Both the position numbers and the translations under genes were made by a program. The notes beneath the pieces were generated by a model. That model saw only the letters and a program-made list of their open reading frames with translations, ran no database searches and was not told where the DNA came from. Source: Pelomonas asaccharophilus_A (GTDB lineage Bacteria > Pseudomonadota > Gammaproteobacteria > Burkholderiales > Burkholderiaceae_C). From it: a DNA stretch of 64,000 nucleotides. The stretch lies in contig NZ_JAVDXV010000001.1 of assembly GCF_031458115.1 (NCBI RefSeq), forward strand, positions 620,001-684,000, read 5' to 3'. Shown in pieces: positions 45,147 through 54,849 of the stretch (its first letter is position 1; each line of letters begins with the position of its first letter).

Positions 45147-46451
45147 ATGACCGAGAAGAAGATGCAGCCCTTGCAAGCCGTCAAGGGCATGAACGACATC
45201 CTGCCGCCGGAATCGGCGCGCTGGGAGTGGCTGGAGGCCAAGATGCGCAGCGTGCTGGCGCGCTACGGCTACAGCAATGTGCGGGTGCCCATCGTTGAAC
45301 CCACCGCGCTGTTCGTGCGCGGCATCGGCGAGGTGACCGACATCGTCGAGAAGGAGATGTACGCCTTCGAGGACCGCGCCGACAAGCATGGCCAGGCCGA
45401 GCATCTGGCGCTGCGCCCCGAGGGTACGGCCGGTGTCGTGCGCGCGATGATCGAGCACAGCTTCCTGCGTGACTCGCCCCGCCGCCTGTACTACGTGGGC
45501 CCCATGTTCCGCCGCGAGAAGCCGCAGAAGGGCCGCTACCGCCAGTTCCACCAGATGGGCATCGAGGCTTTGGGCTTCGCCGGCCCGGACGTGGACGCCG
45601 AGGTCATCCTGCTGGCGCGCACGCTGTGGCGCGAGCTGGGCCTGAAGGAGGGCGAGGACGTCACGCTGGAGATCAACTGCCTGGGCCAGCCGGACGAACG
45701 CGCCGCCCACCGTGCCGCGCTGATCGCCTACCTGGAGCAGCACAAGGACGTGCTGGACGAGGAGGCCCAGCGCCGCATGTACAGCAACCCGCTGCGCGTG
45801 CTGGACACCAAGAACCCCGCCATGCAGGCCATGGCCGAAGGCGCGCCGAAGCTGCTGGACTTCCTCGGCGAAGCCTCGCTGGCCCACTTCAACGGCGTGA
45901 AGGCGCTGCTGGACGCGGTGGGCCTGGCCTACCGCATCAACCCGCGCCTGGTGCGCGGGCTGGACTACTACAACCTCACCGTCTTCGAGTGGGTCACCGA
46001 CAAGCTGGGCGCCCAGGGCACCGTGTGCGCGGGCGGCCGCTACGACGGTCTCGTCGAGCAGCTGGGCGGCAAGCCAACGCCCGCCGTGGGCTTCGGCATG
46101 GGCCTGGAGCGGCTGCTGCTGCTGCTGGAGACGCTGGGCCTGCAGGCGCCGGCGTCCGCGCCCGATGTCTACGCCGTCGTGCCCGAGCCGGCCGAGCTGC
46201 CGCGCATCCTGCCCACGCTGGAGGCGCTGCGCGCGGCCGGTGTCAGCGTGCAGATGCATGCCGGTGGCGGCTCGTTCAAGTCGCAGTTCAAGAAGGCCGA
46301 CGGCTCCGGCGCGCGCTTCGCGCTGGTGTTCGGCGGCGATGAGCTGGCCCGTGGTGAAGTGGCCGTCAAGCCGCTGCGCGACGGCGCAGAACAGCGCACC
46401 CTGATCCTTGCCGACGTGGCCTCCTGGGCCGCCGAACTGCGCACCGCATAA
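45147..46451 (+). CDS. hisS: Histidyl-tRNA synthetase
   Basis: Class II aminoacyl-tRNA synthetase, 434 aa. The N-terminus QAVKGMNDILPPES is diagnostic. Motif 2 is visible as YVGPMFRREKPQKGRYRQFH and the histidine-specific segment as VRGLDYYNLTVFEW. Motif 3 is GFGMGLERLLLLLE. The C-terminal anticodon-binding domain follows. No gap separates it from ispG. A paralogue lacking synthetase function, hisZ, lies at 53641. Confidence 0.97.
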   Translation: MTEKKMQPLQAVKGMNDILPPESARWEWLEAKMRSVLARYGYSNVRVPIVEPTALFVRGIGEVTDIVEKEMYAFEDRADKHGQAEHLALRPEGTAGVVRAMIEHSFLRDSPRRLYYVGPMFRREKPQKGRYRQFHQMGIEALGFAGPDVDAEVILLARTLWRELGLKEGEDVTLEINCLGQPDERAAHRAALIAYLEQHKDVLDEEAQRRMYSNPLRVLDTKNPAMQAMAEGAPKLLDFLGEASLAHFNGVKALLDAVGLAYRINPRLVRGLDYYNLTVFEWVTDKLGAQGTVCAGGRYDGLVEQLGGKPTPAVGFGMGLERLLLLLETLGLQAPASAPDVYAVVPEPAELPRILPTLEALRAAGVSVQMHAGGGSFKSQFKKADGSGARFALVFGGDELARGEVAVKPLRDGAEQRTLILADVASWAAELRTA

Positions 46452-46486
46452 TCCCGGGCCTTGCCCCGCATAGCTGTCTTTTTCCC

Positions 46487-47155
46487 ATGGCATCCCATCT
46501 CGACCTCGAAGAACAAGAACAACTCGACCAGCTCAAGGCCTTCTGGAAGCGCTGGGGCAACCTGATCACGTGGGTGATCACGGCTGCGCTGGCCGCGTTT
46601 GCCGCCTGGCAGGGCTGGAACTGGTATCAGCGCGACCAGGCCGCCAAGGCCGGCGCCATGTACGAGGAGTTCGAGCGCGCGCTGACCGCGCAAGACGCCG
46701 ACAAGGCCGCCGCCGCCGCGGGCGATCTGAAGGCGCGCTTCGCCAGCACCGGCTACGCCGCCCAGGCCGGCCTGCAGGCCGCCAAGCTGCAACTGGACAA
46801 GGGCAAGGCCGACGAAGCCAAGCAAAGCCTGGCTTGGGTCGCCGAGCATGGCTCGCAGGCCGCCTACCGCGACCTGGCCCGCCTGCGCCTGGCCGGCTTG
46901 CAGCTGGATGCCAAGGCCTATGACGAGGCCGGCAAGACGCTGGACGCCATCCAGTCCAAGGATTTCGAGGCGCTGGTGGCCGACCGCCGCGGCGACGCGC
47001 TGCTGCTGCAGGGCAAGCGCGACGAGGCCAAGGCCCAGTACCAGAAGGCGCTGGCCGGCCTGCCCAAGGAGCAGGACTACCGCCGCATCGTCGAGGCCAA
47101 GCTGTCGACGCTGGGCGTGCCCACCGTCGTCGAAGCCACCGGAGCCGCGCAATGA
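46487..47155 (+). CDS. yfgM: YfgM family membrane-anchored TPR protein
   Basis: Inner-membrane protein of 222 aa with one N-terminal membrane helix (LITWVITAALAAFAAWQGW) and a periplasmic TPR domain. In E. coli YfgM binds the SecYEG translocon with PpiD and is linked to BamB. The acidic N-terminus MASHLDLEEQEQLDQLKAFW is typical. It overlaps bamB by 4 bp (ATGA). Confidence 0.93.
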   Translation: MASHLDLEEQEQLDQLKAFWKRWGNLITWVITAALAAFAAWQGWNWYQRDQAAKAGAMYEEFERALTAQDADKAAAAAGDLKARFASTGYAAQAGLQAAKLQLDKGKADEAKQSLAWVAEHGSQAAYRDLARLRLAGLQLDAKAYDEAGKTLDAIQSKDFEALVADRRGDALLLQGKRDEAKAQYQKALAGLPKEQDYRRIVEAKLSTLGVPTVVEATGAAQ

Positions 47156-48297
47156 AGCGCCTCGTCCAGATCTCGCTGATCGCGCTGGCGGCGGCCTCGC
47201 TGTCGGGCTGCTCGACGATCAGCAACACGTGGAACCGCTGGTTCGGCGACGCGAAGAACCAACCCGCCAAGCTGGAGGCGCTGTCCGGCCCCGCGACCGG
47301 CCGCGTGGTCTGGAGCGCCAAGGGCGACAGCATCGGCTTCCCGCTCAGCATCGCGACGCTGGGTGACCGCTTCGTCGTGGCCGGCACCGATGGCTCCGTG
47401 CGCGCACTGGCCGCCGCCGACGGCCGCGAGCTGTGGCGCGGCGAGGCCGGCGCCAAGCTGGTGGCCGGCATCGGCAGCGACGGCCGCTTTGCCGCCGTCG
47501 TCAATCGCGACAACGAGCTGGTCGTGCTGGACGGCGGCAAGCAGGTCTGGAAGAAGGCTTTGCCGACGCCCGTGGTCGCCGCGCCTCTGGTCGCCGGCGA
47601 GCGTGTCTTCGCGCTGACGCTGGACCGCCAGGTCATTGCCTTCGACGCGCTGGACGGCCGCAAGATCTGGGAACTGCGCCGTCCCGGCGAGCCGCTGACG
47701 CTGGCCAAGGCCGGCGTTCTGACGTCTTACAAGGACACGCTGATCGTGGGGCAGGGCTCGCGTCTGGCGGGCATCGACCCGCTGAGGGGGCAACTGCGCT
47801 GGGAGGCCAGCGTGGCCACGCCGCGCGGTACCAATGAAGTCGAGCGCCTGGCCGATCTGGTCGGCCCCGCCGTGCGCCAGGGCGAAGCCATCTGCGCCCG
47901 CGCCTTCCAGTCCGCCGTGGGCTGCGTGAATGCCGAGCGCGGCAGCGCGCTGTGGAGCCGCACGGTGGGTGGCACCAACGGCATTGGCGCCGATGACCAG
48001 GTCGTCGTCGCCGGCGATGCGTCGGACCGCCTGTCGGCCTGGAAGCTGGCCAACGGCGACCTGGCCTGGTCCGCCGACCAGTTCCAGCTGCGCAAGCTGT
48101 CGGTGCCGGTGCTGCTGAACAAGCAGGTGCTGATCGGCGACTTCGAAGGCCAGATCCACCTGCTGGACCGCGAGACCGGCAAGACCAGCTCGCGCATCGC
48201 GACCGACGGTTCGCCCGTCGTCGCGACGGCGCTGCTGGGTGACACCGCGCTGTTCGTCACCAAGAGCGGCGGCCTGTTCGCCATCAAGGCCGAATGA
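47152..48297 (+). CDS. bamB: Outer-membrane assembly lipoprotein BamB
   Basis: Beta-propeller lipoprotein of the BAM complex, 381 aa. The lipobox is LSGC. Repeated PQQ-like blades are visible, for example ALAAADGRELWRGEAG and IAFDALDGRKIWELRRPGE. It overlaps yfgM upstream and der downstream, each by 4 bp, so all three are translationally coupled. Confidence 0.95.
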   Translation: MKRLVQISLIALAAASLSGCSTISNTWNRWFGDAKNQPAKLEALSGPATGRVVWSAKGDSIGFPLSIATLGDRFVVAGTDGSVRALAAADGRELWRGEAGAKLVAGIGSDGRFAAVVNRDNELVVLDGGKQVWKKALPTPVVAAPLVAGERVFALTLDRQVIAFDALDGRKIWELRRPGEPLTLAKAGVLTSYKDTLIVGQGSRLAGIDPLRGQLRWEASVATPRGTNEVERLADLVGPAVRQGEAICARAFQSAVGCVNAERGSALWSRTVGGTNGIGADDQVVVAGDASDRLSAWKLANGDLAWSADQFQLRKLSVPVLLNKQVLIGDFEGQIHLLDRETGKTSSRIATDGSPVVATALLGDTALFVTKSGGLFAIKAE

Positions 48298-49631
48298 AAC
48301 CCGTCATCGCCCTGGTCGGCCGCCCCAACGTGGGCAAGTCGACGCTGTTCAACCGCCTGACGAAGTCGCGCGACGCCATCGTGGCCGACTTCGCCGGCCT
48401 GACGCGCGACCGCCACTACGGCGACGGCCGCCTGGGTGACCGCGAGTTCATCTGCATCGACACCGGCGGCTTCGAGCCCGACAGCAGCACCGGCATCGTC
48501 AAGGAGATGGCCAAGCAGACCAAGCAGGCCGTTGCCGAGGCCGATGCGGTCATCTTCGTCGTCGACATCCGCCTGGGGCTTTCGGCCCATGACAGCGACA
48601 TCGCCCGCTACCTGCGCAGCGTCAACAAGCGCGTGCATCTGGCCGTCAACAAGGCCGAGGGCATGAGCGAGTCGCCGCTGCTGGCCGAGTTCCACGAGCT
48701 GGGCATGGGCGAGCCGCACCCGATTTCGTCGGCGCACGGCCAGGGCATCCGCAGCCTGCTGGACGCCGTGCTGGAGCCCTTCGAGGACACCAGCGAGGAG
48801 TTCGGCGCCGGCCCGCAGCAGGACGGCGTCATCCGGCTGGCCGTGGCCGGTCGCCCCAATGTCGGCAAGAGCACGCTGATCAACACCTGGCTGGGTGAAG
48901 AGCGCCTCGTCGCGTTCGACATGCCCGGCACCACGCGCGACGCCATCGCGGTGGACTTCGAGCGCAACGGCCAGAAGTTCAAGCTCATCGACACCGCCGG
49001 CCTGCGCCGCAAGGGCAAGGTGTTCGAGGCCATCGAGAAGTTCTCGGTCGTCAAGACGCTGCAGGCCATCGCGGATGCGCACGTCGTGCTGCTGCTGCTG
49101 GACGCCACGCAAGGCGTGACCGACCAGGACGCCCACATCGCCGGCTACATCCTCGACAGCGGCCGCGCCGTCGTGCTGGCCTGCAACAAGTGGGACGCCG
49201 TCGACAGCTACCAGCGCGAGACGCTGAAGCGCCAGATCGAGCAGCGCCTGGCCTTCCTGAAGTTCGCGCCCATGCACAACATCTCGGCGCTGAAGCGGCA
49301 GGGCCTGTCGGCGCTGTGGAACGCGATGGCCGATGCCTACGCGTCCGCCTACCGCAAGATGACCACGCCGGTGCTGACCCGCCTGATCCAGGAGGCCGTC
49401 GAACACCAGCAGCCCAAGCGCTCGGGCGTGTCTCGACCCAAGATGCGCTACGCCCACCAGGGCGGCCAGAACCCGCCCATCGTCGTCATCCACGGCAATG
49501 CGCTGGACGGCGTCACCGAGGTCTACAAGCGCTACCTGGAAGGCCGCATCCGCGCCCACTACAAACTGGTCGGCACGCCGCTGAAGATAGAGCTGCGTTC
49601 TTCGAAGAATCCCTTCGACGAAAAGACCTAG
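48294..49631 (+). CDS. der: Ribosome-associated GTPase Der (EngA)
   Basis: Essential assembly factor of the 50S subunit, 445 aa, with two tandem GTPase domains and a KH-like C-terminus. The first P-loop GRPNVGKS starts at residue 9, and the second copy of the same motif lies near 185. The switch motifs DTGGFE and DTAGLRRKGKV, and NKWDAVD of the second G4, are intact. hfq follows after a 76-bp gap. Confidence 0.97.
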   Translation: MKPVIALVGRPNVGKSTLFNRLTKSRDAIVADFAGLTRDRHYGDGRLGDREFICIDTGGFEPDSSTGIVKEMAKQTKQAVAEADAVIFVVDIRLGLSAHDSDIARYLRSVNKRVHLAVNKAEGMSESPLLAEFHELGMGEPHPISSAHGQGIRSLLDAVLEPFEDTSEEFGAGPQQDGVIRLAVAGRPNVGKSTLINTWLGEERLVAFDMPGTTRDAIAVDFERNGQKFKLIDTAGLRRKGKVFEAIEKFSVVKTLQAIADAHVVLLLLDATQGVTDQDAHIAGYILDSGRAVVLACNKWDAVDSYQRETLKRQIEQRLAFLKFAPMHNISALKRQGLSALWNAMADAYASAYRKMTTPVLTRLIQEAVEHQQPKRSGVSRPKMRYAHQGGQNPPIVVIHGNALDGVTEVYKRYLEGRIRAHYKLVGTPLKIELRSSKNPFDEKT

Positions 49632-49707
49632 GGTGACGGCCGGGTGCGGCAAAACCCTGTGTTAAGGTCCAACCCGTATCCCACCCCCCGAAACTCGGAG
49701 CATACCG

Positions 49708-49956
49708 ATGAGCAACAAAGGCCAACTTTTGCAGGATCCCTTTTTGAACCTGCTCCGCAAAGAGCACGTGCCGGTGTCCATCTATCTGGTCAACGGCATC
49801 AAGCTGCAAGGCCACATCGAATCCTTTGACCAATACGTCGTGCTGCTGCGCAACACCGTGACGCAGATGGTCTACAAGCACGCCATCTCGACCGTCGTGC
49901 CGGGTCGCGCGGTCAACTTCCATGCCGGCGACGGCAACGGCAACGCCGACGCCTGA
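49708..49956 (+). CDS. hfq: RNA chaperone Hfq
   Basis: Sm-like hexameric chaperone for small RNA-mRNA pairing, 82 aa. Sm1 lies in PVSIYLVNGIKLQGHIESFD and Sm2 includes YKHAIST. The proximal face residues Gln8, Asp9 and Phe12 are at the normal place (QLLQDPFLN). The C-terminal tail is short, as is common in Burkholderiales. It is followed by hflX after 14 bp, the standard order. Confidence 0.97.
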   Translation: MSNKGQLLQDPFLNLLRKEHVPVSIYLVNGIKLQGHIESFDQYVVLLRNTVTQMVYKHAISTVVPGRAVNFHAGDGNGNADA

Positions 49957-49970
49957 TTCCCACCCCGTCC

Positions 49971-51224
49971 TTGTCCGCCACTTCTTCTCCGTCCGCGACG
50001 CCGCCCTCCGAGGCGGCGCGCGCCATTCTTGTGGGCGTCGATTTCGGTCGCAACGCCGCCAAGCAGGGCTTTGACGAAAGCCTGGACGAGCTGGCGTTGC
50101 TGGCCGAATCGGCCGGCGACACGCCGGTCGCCAAGGTCATTGCCCGCCGTCCGGCGCCCGATGCGGCGCTGTTCGTGGGTTCCGGCAAGGCCGACGAGAT
50201 CAAGCTGCTGGTGCAGGCCCACCAGGCCCACACCGTGCTGTTCGACCAGGCCATCTCGCCGGCGCAGCAGCGCAACCTCGAGAAGGTGCTGGGCGTGCCG
50301 GTCGCCGACCGCACGGCGCTGATCCTCGAGATCTTCGCTGCCCGCGCGCAGAGCCACGAGGGCAAGCTGCAGGTGGAGCTGGCGCGGCTGCAATACCTGG
50401 CCACGCGCCTGGTGCGGCGCTGGAGCCACCTGGAGCGGCAGAGCGGCGGCATCGGCATGCGCGGTGGCCCCGGCGAAGCGCAGATCGAGCTGGACCGTCG
50501 CATGATCGACGACCGCATCAAGAAGACCAAGGAGCGCCTGAAGCAGGTGCAGCGCCAGCGCAGCACGCAGCGGCGCTCGCGTTCGCGCAACGGCGTCTTC
50601 AAGATCTCGCTGGTCGGCTACACGAACGCGGGCAAGAGCACGCTGTTCAATGCGCTGACCAAGGCGCGTGCCTACGCGGCCAACCAGCTGTTCGCGACGC
50701 TGGACACCACCACCCGCTCGCTGTATCTCGAGCAGGCCGGCGCCAGCGTGTCGCTGTCCGACACGGTGGGCTTCATCCGCGACCTGCCGCACAAGCTGGT
50801 CGAAGCCTTTCGCGCCACGCTGCAGGAGGCGGCCGATGCCGACCTGCTGCTGCATGTCGTCGATGCGGCCAGCCCGGTGCTGGACGAGCAGATGATCGAG
50901 GTCGACAAGGTGCTGGAGGAAATCGGCGCCGCCGGCGTGCCGCAGATCCTGGTCTACAACAAGCAGGACCTGCTGCCCGACGACCAGCGCCCGCGCGCAC
51001 CGGTCGATGCGCTGCTGCGCAACGATGCGGCCGGCGAGCCCACGCCGCGCGTCTTCGTCAGCGCCGTGGACGGCACCGGCCTGGCCGAGCTGCGCGAACT
51101 GATCGCGCAGGCCATGCAGGCCCAGCCCTTGAGTTCCCAAGAGTACGACCCACGTTTCGACACCGTGGCGTCCCCGTCGTCCGATGACGGCGAGCCTTCA
51201 CCCTCAGACCCTTCCCAGGCATGA
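49971..51224 (+). CDS. hflX: Ribosome-splitting GTPase HflX
   Basis: GTPase that rescues stalled or heat-damaged ribosomes, 417 aa. The start is TTG at 49971, with no good ribosome site, so coupling to hfq translation is likely. The N-terminal HflX domain starts ARAILVGVDFG. The glycine-rich linker GGIGMRGGPGEAQIELDRR is diagnostic. The P-loop is GYTNAGKST and G3 is DTVGFIRDLP. It overlaps hflK by 4 bp. Confidence 0.93.
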   Translation: MSATSSPSATPPSEAARAILVGVDFGRNAAKQGFDESLDELALLAESAGDTPVAKVIARRPAPDAALFVGSGKADEIKLLVQAHQAHTVLFDQAISPAQQRNLEKVLGVPVADRTALILEIFAARAQSHEGKLQVELARLQYLATRLVRRWSHLERQSGGIGMRGGPGEAQIELDRRMIDDRIKKTKERLKQVQRQRSTQRRSRSRNGVFKISLVGYTNAGKSTLFNALTKARAYAANQLFATLDTTTRSLYLEQAGASVSLSDTVGFIRDLPHKLVEAFRATLQEAADADLLLHVVDAASPVLDEQMIEVDKVLEEIGAAGVPQILVYNKQDLLPDDQRPRAPVDALLRNDAAGEPTPRVFVSAVDGTGLAELRELIAQAMQAQPLSSQEYDPRFDTVASPSSDDGEPSPSDPSQA

Positions 51225-52474
51225 GCAGCACATCCAATACCCCGTCCCGCAGCCCCTGGGCCCAGCGTCTGATGACGCCGGTGGCCCGCGCCGCCGGGCG
51301 CCTGCTGAACAACGGCCGCAACGACGGCCCGCCCGACCTCGACGAACTCTGGCGCGACTTCAACCGCAAGCTGTCCGGCATGTTCGGCGGCAAGTCCGGC
51401 GGCCCGACCGGTGGCAACGGCAGCGGTGGCGGTGCACCCGACATGAAGGGCGCCGGCATCGGCCTGGGCCTGATCGCCGGCGTGGTCGTGCTGGGCTGGC
51501 TGGCCAGCGGCTTCTTCATCGTGCAGGAAGGCCAGCAGGGCGTCATCACGGCCTTCGGCAAGTACAGCAAGACCGTGGAAGCCGGCTTCCAGTGGCGCCT
51601 GCCGTATCCGCTGCAGCAGCACGAGATCGTGTCGGTCACGCAGCTGCAGCAGGTCGAAGTTGGCCGCAATTCCGTCGTCGCGGCCACCGGCCTGCGCGAC
51701 TCGTCCATGCTGACGCAGGACGAGAACATCGTGGACATCCGCTTCACGGTGCAGTACACGATCAAGGATGCGCGCGATTTCCTGTACGAGAACCGCGAGC
51801 CGCGCGACGCCGTCACGCTGGCGGCCGAATCGGCCGTGCGCGAGATCGTCGGCAAGAGCAAGATGGACTCGGTGCTGTACGAGCAGCGCGATGCCATCGC
51901 GGCCGACCTGGTCAAGTCCATCCAGACGCAGCTGGACCGGCTGAAGGCCGGCATCCAGATCAAGAACGTCAACGTGCAGAGCGTGCAGGCGCCCGAACAG
52001 GTGCAGGCCGCGTTCGACGACGCGTTCAAGGCCGGGCAGAACCGCGAGCAGATCAAGAACGAGGCCGAGGCCTACGCCAACCAGATCGTGCCGCAGGCCC
52101 AGGGTGAAGCCGCCAAGCTGCGCGAGCAGGCCGAGGGCTACAAGGCGCGCGTCATCGCCGCCGCCGAGGGTGATGCGCAGCGCTTCAAGAGCGTGCTGAC
52201 CGAGTACCAGAAGGCACCGCAGGTCACGCGCGACCGCCTCTACACCGACGCGATGCAGCAGGTGTACAGCAACGTCAGCAAGGTCATGGTGGACAGCAAG
52301 AGCGGCTCCAACCTGCTGTACCTGCCGCTGGACAAGCTGCTGCAGCAGGGCGGCAGCGGCACCGTGACGGTGTCGCCGCCCCAGCCCAGCGCGATGTTGC
52401 CCGAGGCGCAGACGCTGCCCAACACCAACGACCTGCGCAGCCGCGACAACCAGCGTAGCCGCGACGGCCGCTGA
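51221..52474 (+). CDS. hflK: HflK, FtsH protease modulator
   Basis: SPFH/band 7 protein that forms the periplasmic HflKC cage around FtsH, 417 aa. A Gly-rich N-terminal stretch (GGKSGGPTGGNGSGGG) precedes the single membrane helix (GLGLIAGVVVLGWLASGFF). The band 7 domain follows (VQEGQQGVITAFGKYSKTVE), then a long Ala/Glu/Gln helix and a Gln/Pro/Arg-rich tail. hflC is 15 bp downstream. Confidence 0.95.
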   Translation: MSSTSNTPSRSPWAQRLMTPVARAAGRLLNNGRNDGPPDLDELWRDFNRKLSGMFGGKSGGPTGGNGSGGGAPDMKGAGIGLGLIAGVVVLGWLASGFFIVQEGQQGVITAFGKYSKTVEAGFQWRLPYPLQQHEIVSVTQLQQVEVGRNSVVAATGLRDSSMLTQDENIVDIRFTVQYTIKDARDFLYENREPRDAVTLAAESAVREIVGKSKMDSVLYEQRDAIAADLVKSIQTQLDRLKAGIQIKNVNVQSVQAPEQVQAAFDDAFKAGQNREQIKNEAEAYANQIVPQAQGEAAKLREQAEGYKARVIAAAEGDAQRFKSVLTEYQKAPQVTRDRLYTDAMQQVYSNVSKVMVDSKSGSNLLYLPLDKLLQQGGSGTVTVSPPQPSAMLPEAQTLPNTNDLRSRDNQRSRDGR

Positions 52475-52489
52475 TCGAGGATCCAAGCC

Positions 52490-53386
52490 ATGAACCGTAT
52501 TGCCGCCTTCATCGCTGGCGCCCTCGTGCTGCTGATGCTGCTGTCGTCCACGCTCTTCATCGTCGACCAGCGCCAGTTCGCCGCCGTCTACGCGCTGGGT
52601 GAGATCAAGGAAGTCATCACCGAGCCGGGCCTGAAGTTCAAGCTGCCGCCGCCGCTGCAGAACGTGGTCATGCTGGACCGCCGCGTGCAGACGCTGGACA
52701 GCCCCGAGTCGCGTCCCATCTTCACCGCCGAGAAGAAGAGCCTGGTCATCGACTGGCTCATCAAGTGGCGCATCGTCGAGCCGCGCCAGTTCATCCGCAA
52801 CAGCGGTGCCGACCTCCGCAACGTCGAGAACCGCCTGGCGCCCGTCGTGCAGGCTGCGTTCAACGAGGAAGTGACCAAGCGCACCGTCATCGCCGTGCTG
52901 GCGACCGAGCGCGAGAAGGTCATGCAGGACGTGCGCGCCCGCCTGGCCGACGAAGCCAAGCAGTTCGGCATCGAGGTCGTGGACGTGCGCATCAAGCGCG
53001 TGGACTTCGCGTCCAACATCACCGACTCGGTCTATCGCCGCATGGAGTCCGAGCGCAAGCGCGTCGCCAACGAGGCGCGCTCCACCGGCGCCGCCGAGGG
53101 CGAGAAGATCCGCGCCGACGCCGATCGCCAGCGCGAAGTCATCGTGTCCGAGGCCTACCGCGACGCGCAGAAGATCAAGGGCGAAGGCGATGCCAAGGCG
53201 TCCGCGCTGTACGCCGAAGCCTTCGGCCGCGATCCGCAGTTCGCGCAGTTCTACCGCCAACTGGAAGCCTACCGCGTCACGTTCCGCAACAAGAGCGACG
53301 TGATGGTGGTGGACCCCAGCAGCGACTTCTTCAAGGCCATGCGCGGTTCGGGCGCAGCACCGGGCGCGGCACCAGCCCGCAAATGA
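52490..53386 (+). CDS. hflC: HflC, FtsH protease modulator
   Basis: Partner of HflK, 298 aa. The N-terminal membrane helix (FIAGALVLLMLLSSTLFIV) precedes a band 7 domain (DQRQFAAVYALGEIKEVI). The helical region has EAYRDAQKIKGEGDAKA, typical of the family. An Ala/Pro-rich end closes it. The stop overlaps the next start as ATGA. Confidence 0.95.
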   Translation: MNRIAAFIAGALVLLMLLSSTLFIVDQRQFAAVYALGEIKEVITEPGLKFKLPPPLQNVVMLDRRVQTLDSPESRPIFTAEKKSLVIDWLIKWRIVEPRQFIRNSGADLRNVENRLAPVVQAAFNEEVTKRTVIAVLATEREKVMQDVRARLADEAKQFGIEVVDVRIKRVDFASNITDSVYRRMESERKRVANEARSTGAAEGEKIRADADRQREVIVSEAYRDAQKIKGEGDAKASALYAEAFGRDPQFAQFYRQLEAYRVTFRNKSDVMVVDPSSDFFKAMRGSGAAPGAAPARK

Positions 53387-53565
53387 CCGAACTGCTGACG
53401 GCGGTCGCGCTGGTGCTGGTGCTGGAGGGGCTGATGCCCTTCATCAGCCCGGCCCGCTGGCGCGAAGCCTTCAGCCGCATCCTGGCGATGAGCGATGGCC
53501 AGATCCGCTTCATCGGGCTGATCAGCATCGTGATGGGATTGCTGGGACTGCTTTGGTTGCGCTGA
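53383..53565 (+). CDS. DUF2065 family small membrane protein
   Basis: A 60-aa protein starting MTELLTAVALVLVLEGL. Two hydrophobic segments flank ISPARWREAFSRILAMSDGQ, which matches the DUF2065 family. The family usually sits directly after hflC, as here, and overlaps it by 4 bp. A link to FtsH-HflKC is inferred from this position only. A longer frame covering the same bases is a shadow of hflC. Confidence 0.88.
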   Translation: MTELLTAVALVLVLEGLMPFISPARWREAFSRILAMSDGQIRFIGLISIVMGLLGLLWLR

Positions 53566-53605
53566 TCTGAAGGCTGGGGCGCTTCGAAGGCGGGGAGGGC
53601 ATAGG

Positions 53606-53611
53606 TACAAT
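53606..53611 (+). promoter_or_regulatory. -10 box of hisZ-purA
   Basis: TACAAT lies 30 bp before hisZ in the 75-bp gap after the DUF2065 gene. It suggests a promoter inside the long run. Confidence 0.4.
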
Positions 53612-53640
53612 GCCGTTTTTAACCGCCCCGCTTCGCGCCC

Positions 53641-54804
53641 ATGTCCTCTGCTTGGCTGCTGCCAGAGCACATCGCCGATGTCCTGCCGTCGCAGGCTCGC
53701 CGCATCGAAGAGCTGCGTAGAGAGCTGCTCGACATGGCCCGCAGCTATGGCTGCGAACTGGTCATCCCCCCGTTGCTGGAGCACCTGGACTCCCTGCTGT
53801 CCGGCACGGGCAGCGGTTCCGAGATCAAGCTGTTCAAGCTGGTCGACCAGTTGTCCGGCCGCTCACTGGGCCTGCGCGCCGACACGACGCCGCAGGTCGC
53901 CCGCATCGATGCCCACCTGCTGAACCGCCAGGGCGTGACCCGGCTGTGCTACTGCGGCCCCGTCATGCACACGCGGCCGGACGGCCTCAACACCAGCCGC
54001 GAGCCACTCCAGTTCGGCGTCGAGATCTATGGCCACGCCGGCCTGGAGGCCGACCTGGAAGTGCAGGACCTGGCGCTGGACGCGCTGCGCCGTGCCGGCC
54101 TGCAGAACGTCATGCTGGACCTGGGCGACGCCCGTCTGCTGCAAGGGGTGCTGGATGGCGCCACACTGTCCCCCGATGCGCTGGATGCACTGACCGCCGC
54201 GCTGGCTGCCAAGGACATGGCTGTGCTGGCCACATTGACGGCCGACATGCCCGCCGCCGTGCGTGACGCGTTGCTGGCGCTGCCGAGCCTCTACGGTGGC
54301 CACGAGGTGCTCGCGGAAGCCGCGCGCCGCCTGCCCGGTCACCCGCTCATCAAGGCCGCGCTGACCGACCTGGAGTGGCTGGCCGGCCATCTGGCCGCCG
54401 TCCACCCCGAGATCAGCCTGGGCTTCGACCTGGCCGATCTGCAAGGCTATGCGTACTACACGGGCATCCGCTTCGCGGCCTATGCCCAGGGCTGCTCCGA
54501 CGCCGTGTTGCGTGGCGGCCGCTACGACGAGGTCGGTGCCGTGTTCGGCCGCCGGCGCCCGGCCGTGGGCTTCAGCCTGGACCTGAAGACGCTGGTCACG
54601 CTGGTCACGCCCACGCCGCTGCGCGCCGCCGTGCGCGCCCCCTGGGGCGAGGATGCCTCGCTGCGCCAGGCCGTGCGGGCGCTGCGCGAGCAGGGCGAGA
54701 CCGTGGTGTGTGTGCTGCCCGGCCATGAGCACGAGGCCGATGAATTCGACTGTGACCGCGAACTGGTTCGCGAGCACACTGGCTGGGTTGTCCGCACGCT
54801 GTAA
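53641..54804 (+). CDS. hisZ: ATP phosphoribosyltransferase regulatory subunit
   Basis: HisRS-like protein without tRNA-charging function that pairs with short-form HisG in histidine synthesis, 387 aa. The N-terminus LLPEHIADVLPSQARRIEEL resembles the family. It keeps a class II core (LFKLVDQLSGRSLGLRADTT) but lacks the intact HisRS motif order. The presence of hisZ implies a short HisG elsewhere in the genome. purA follows after 45 bp, the usual order in Burkholderiales. Confidence 0.93.
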   Translation: MSSAWLLPEHIADVLPSQARRIEELRRELLDMARSYGCELVIPPLLEHLDSLLSGTGSGSEIKLFKLVDQLSGRSLGLRADTTPQVARIDAHLLNRQGVTRLCYCGPVMHTRPDGLNTSREPLQFGVEIYGHAGLEADLEVQDLALDALRRAGLQNVMLDLGDARLLQGVLDGATLSPDALDALTAALAAKDMAVLATLTADMPAAVRDALLALPSLYGGHEVLAEAARRLPGHPLIKAALTDLEWLAGHLAAVHPEISLGFDLADLQGYAYYTGIRFAAYAQGCSDAVLRGGRYDEVGAVFGRRRPAVGFSLDLKTLVTLVTPTPLRAAVRAPWGEDASLRQAVRALREQGETVVCVLPGHEHEADEFDCDRELVREHTGWVVRTL

Positions 54805-54849
54805 GGCGCGGCACCCACATTCCCTTTTCAAGCAAGCAAGGCAATCAAC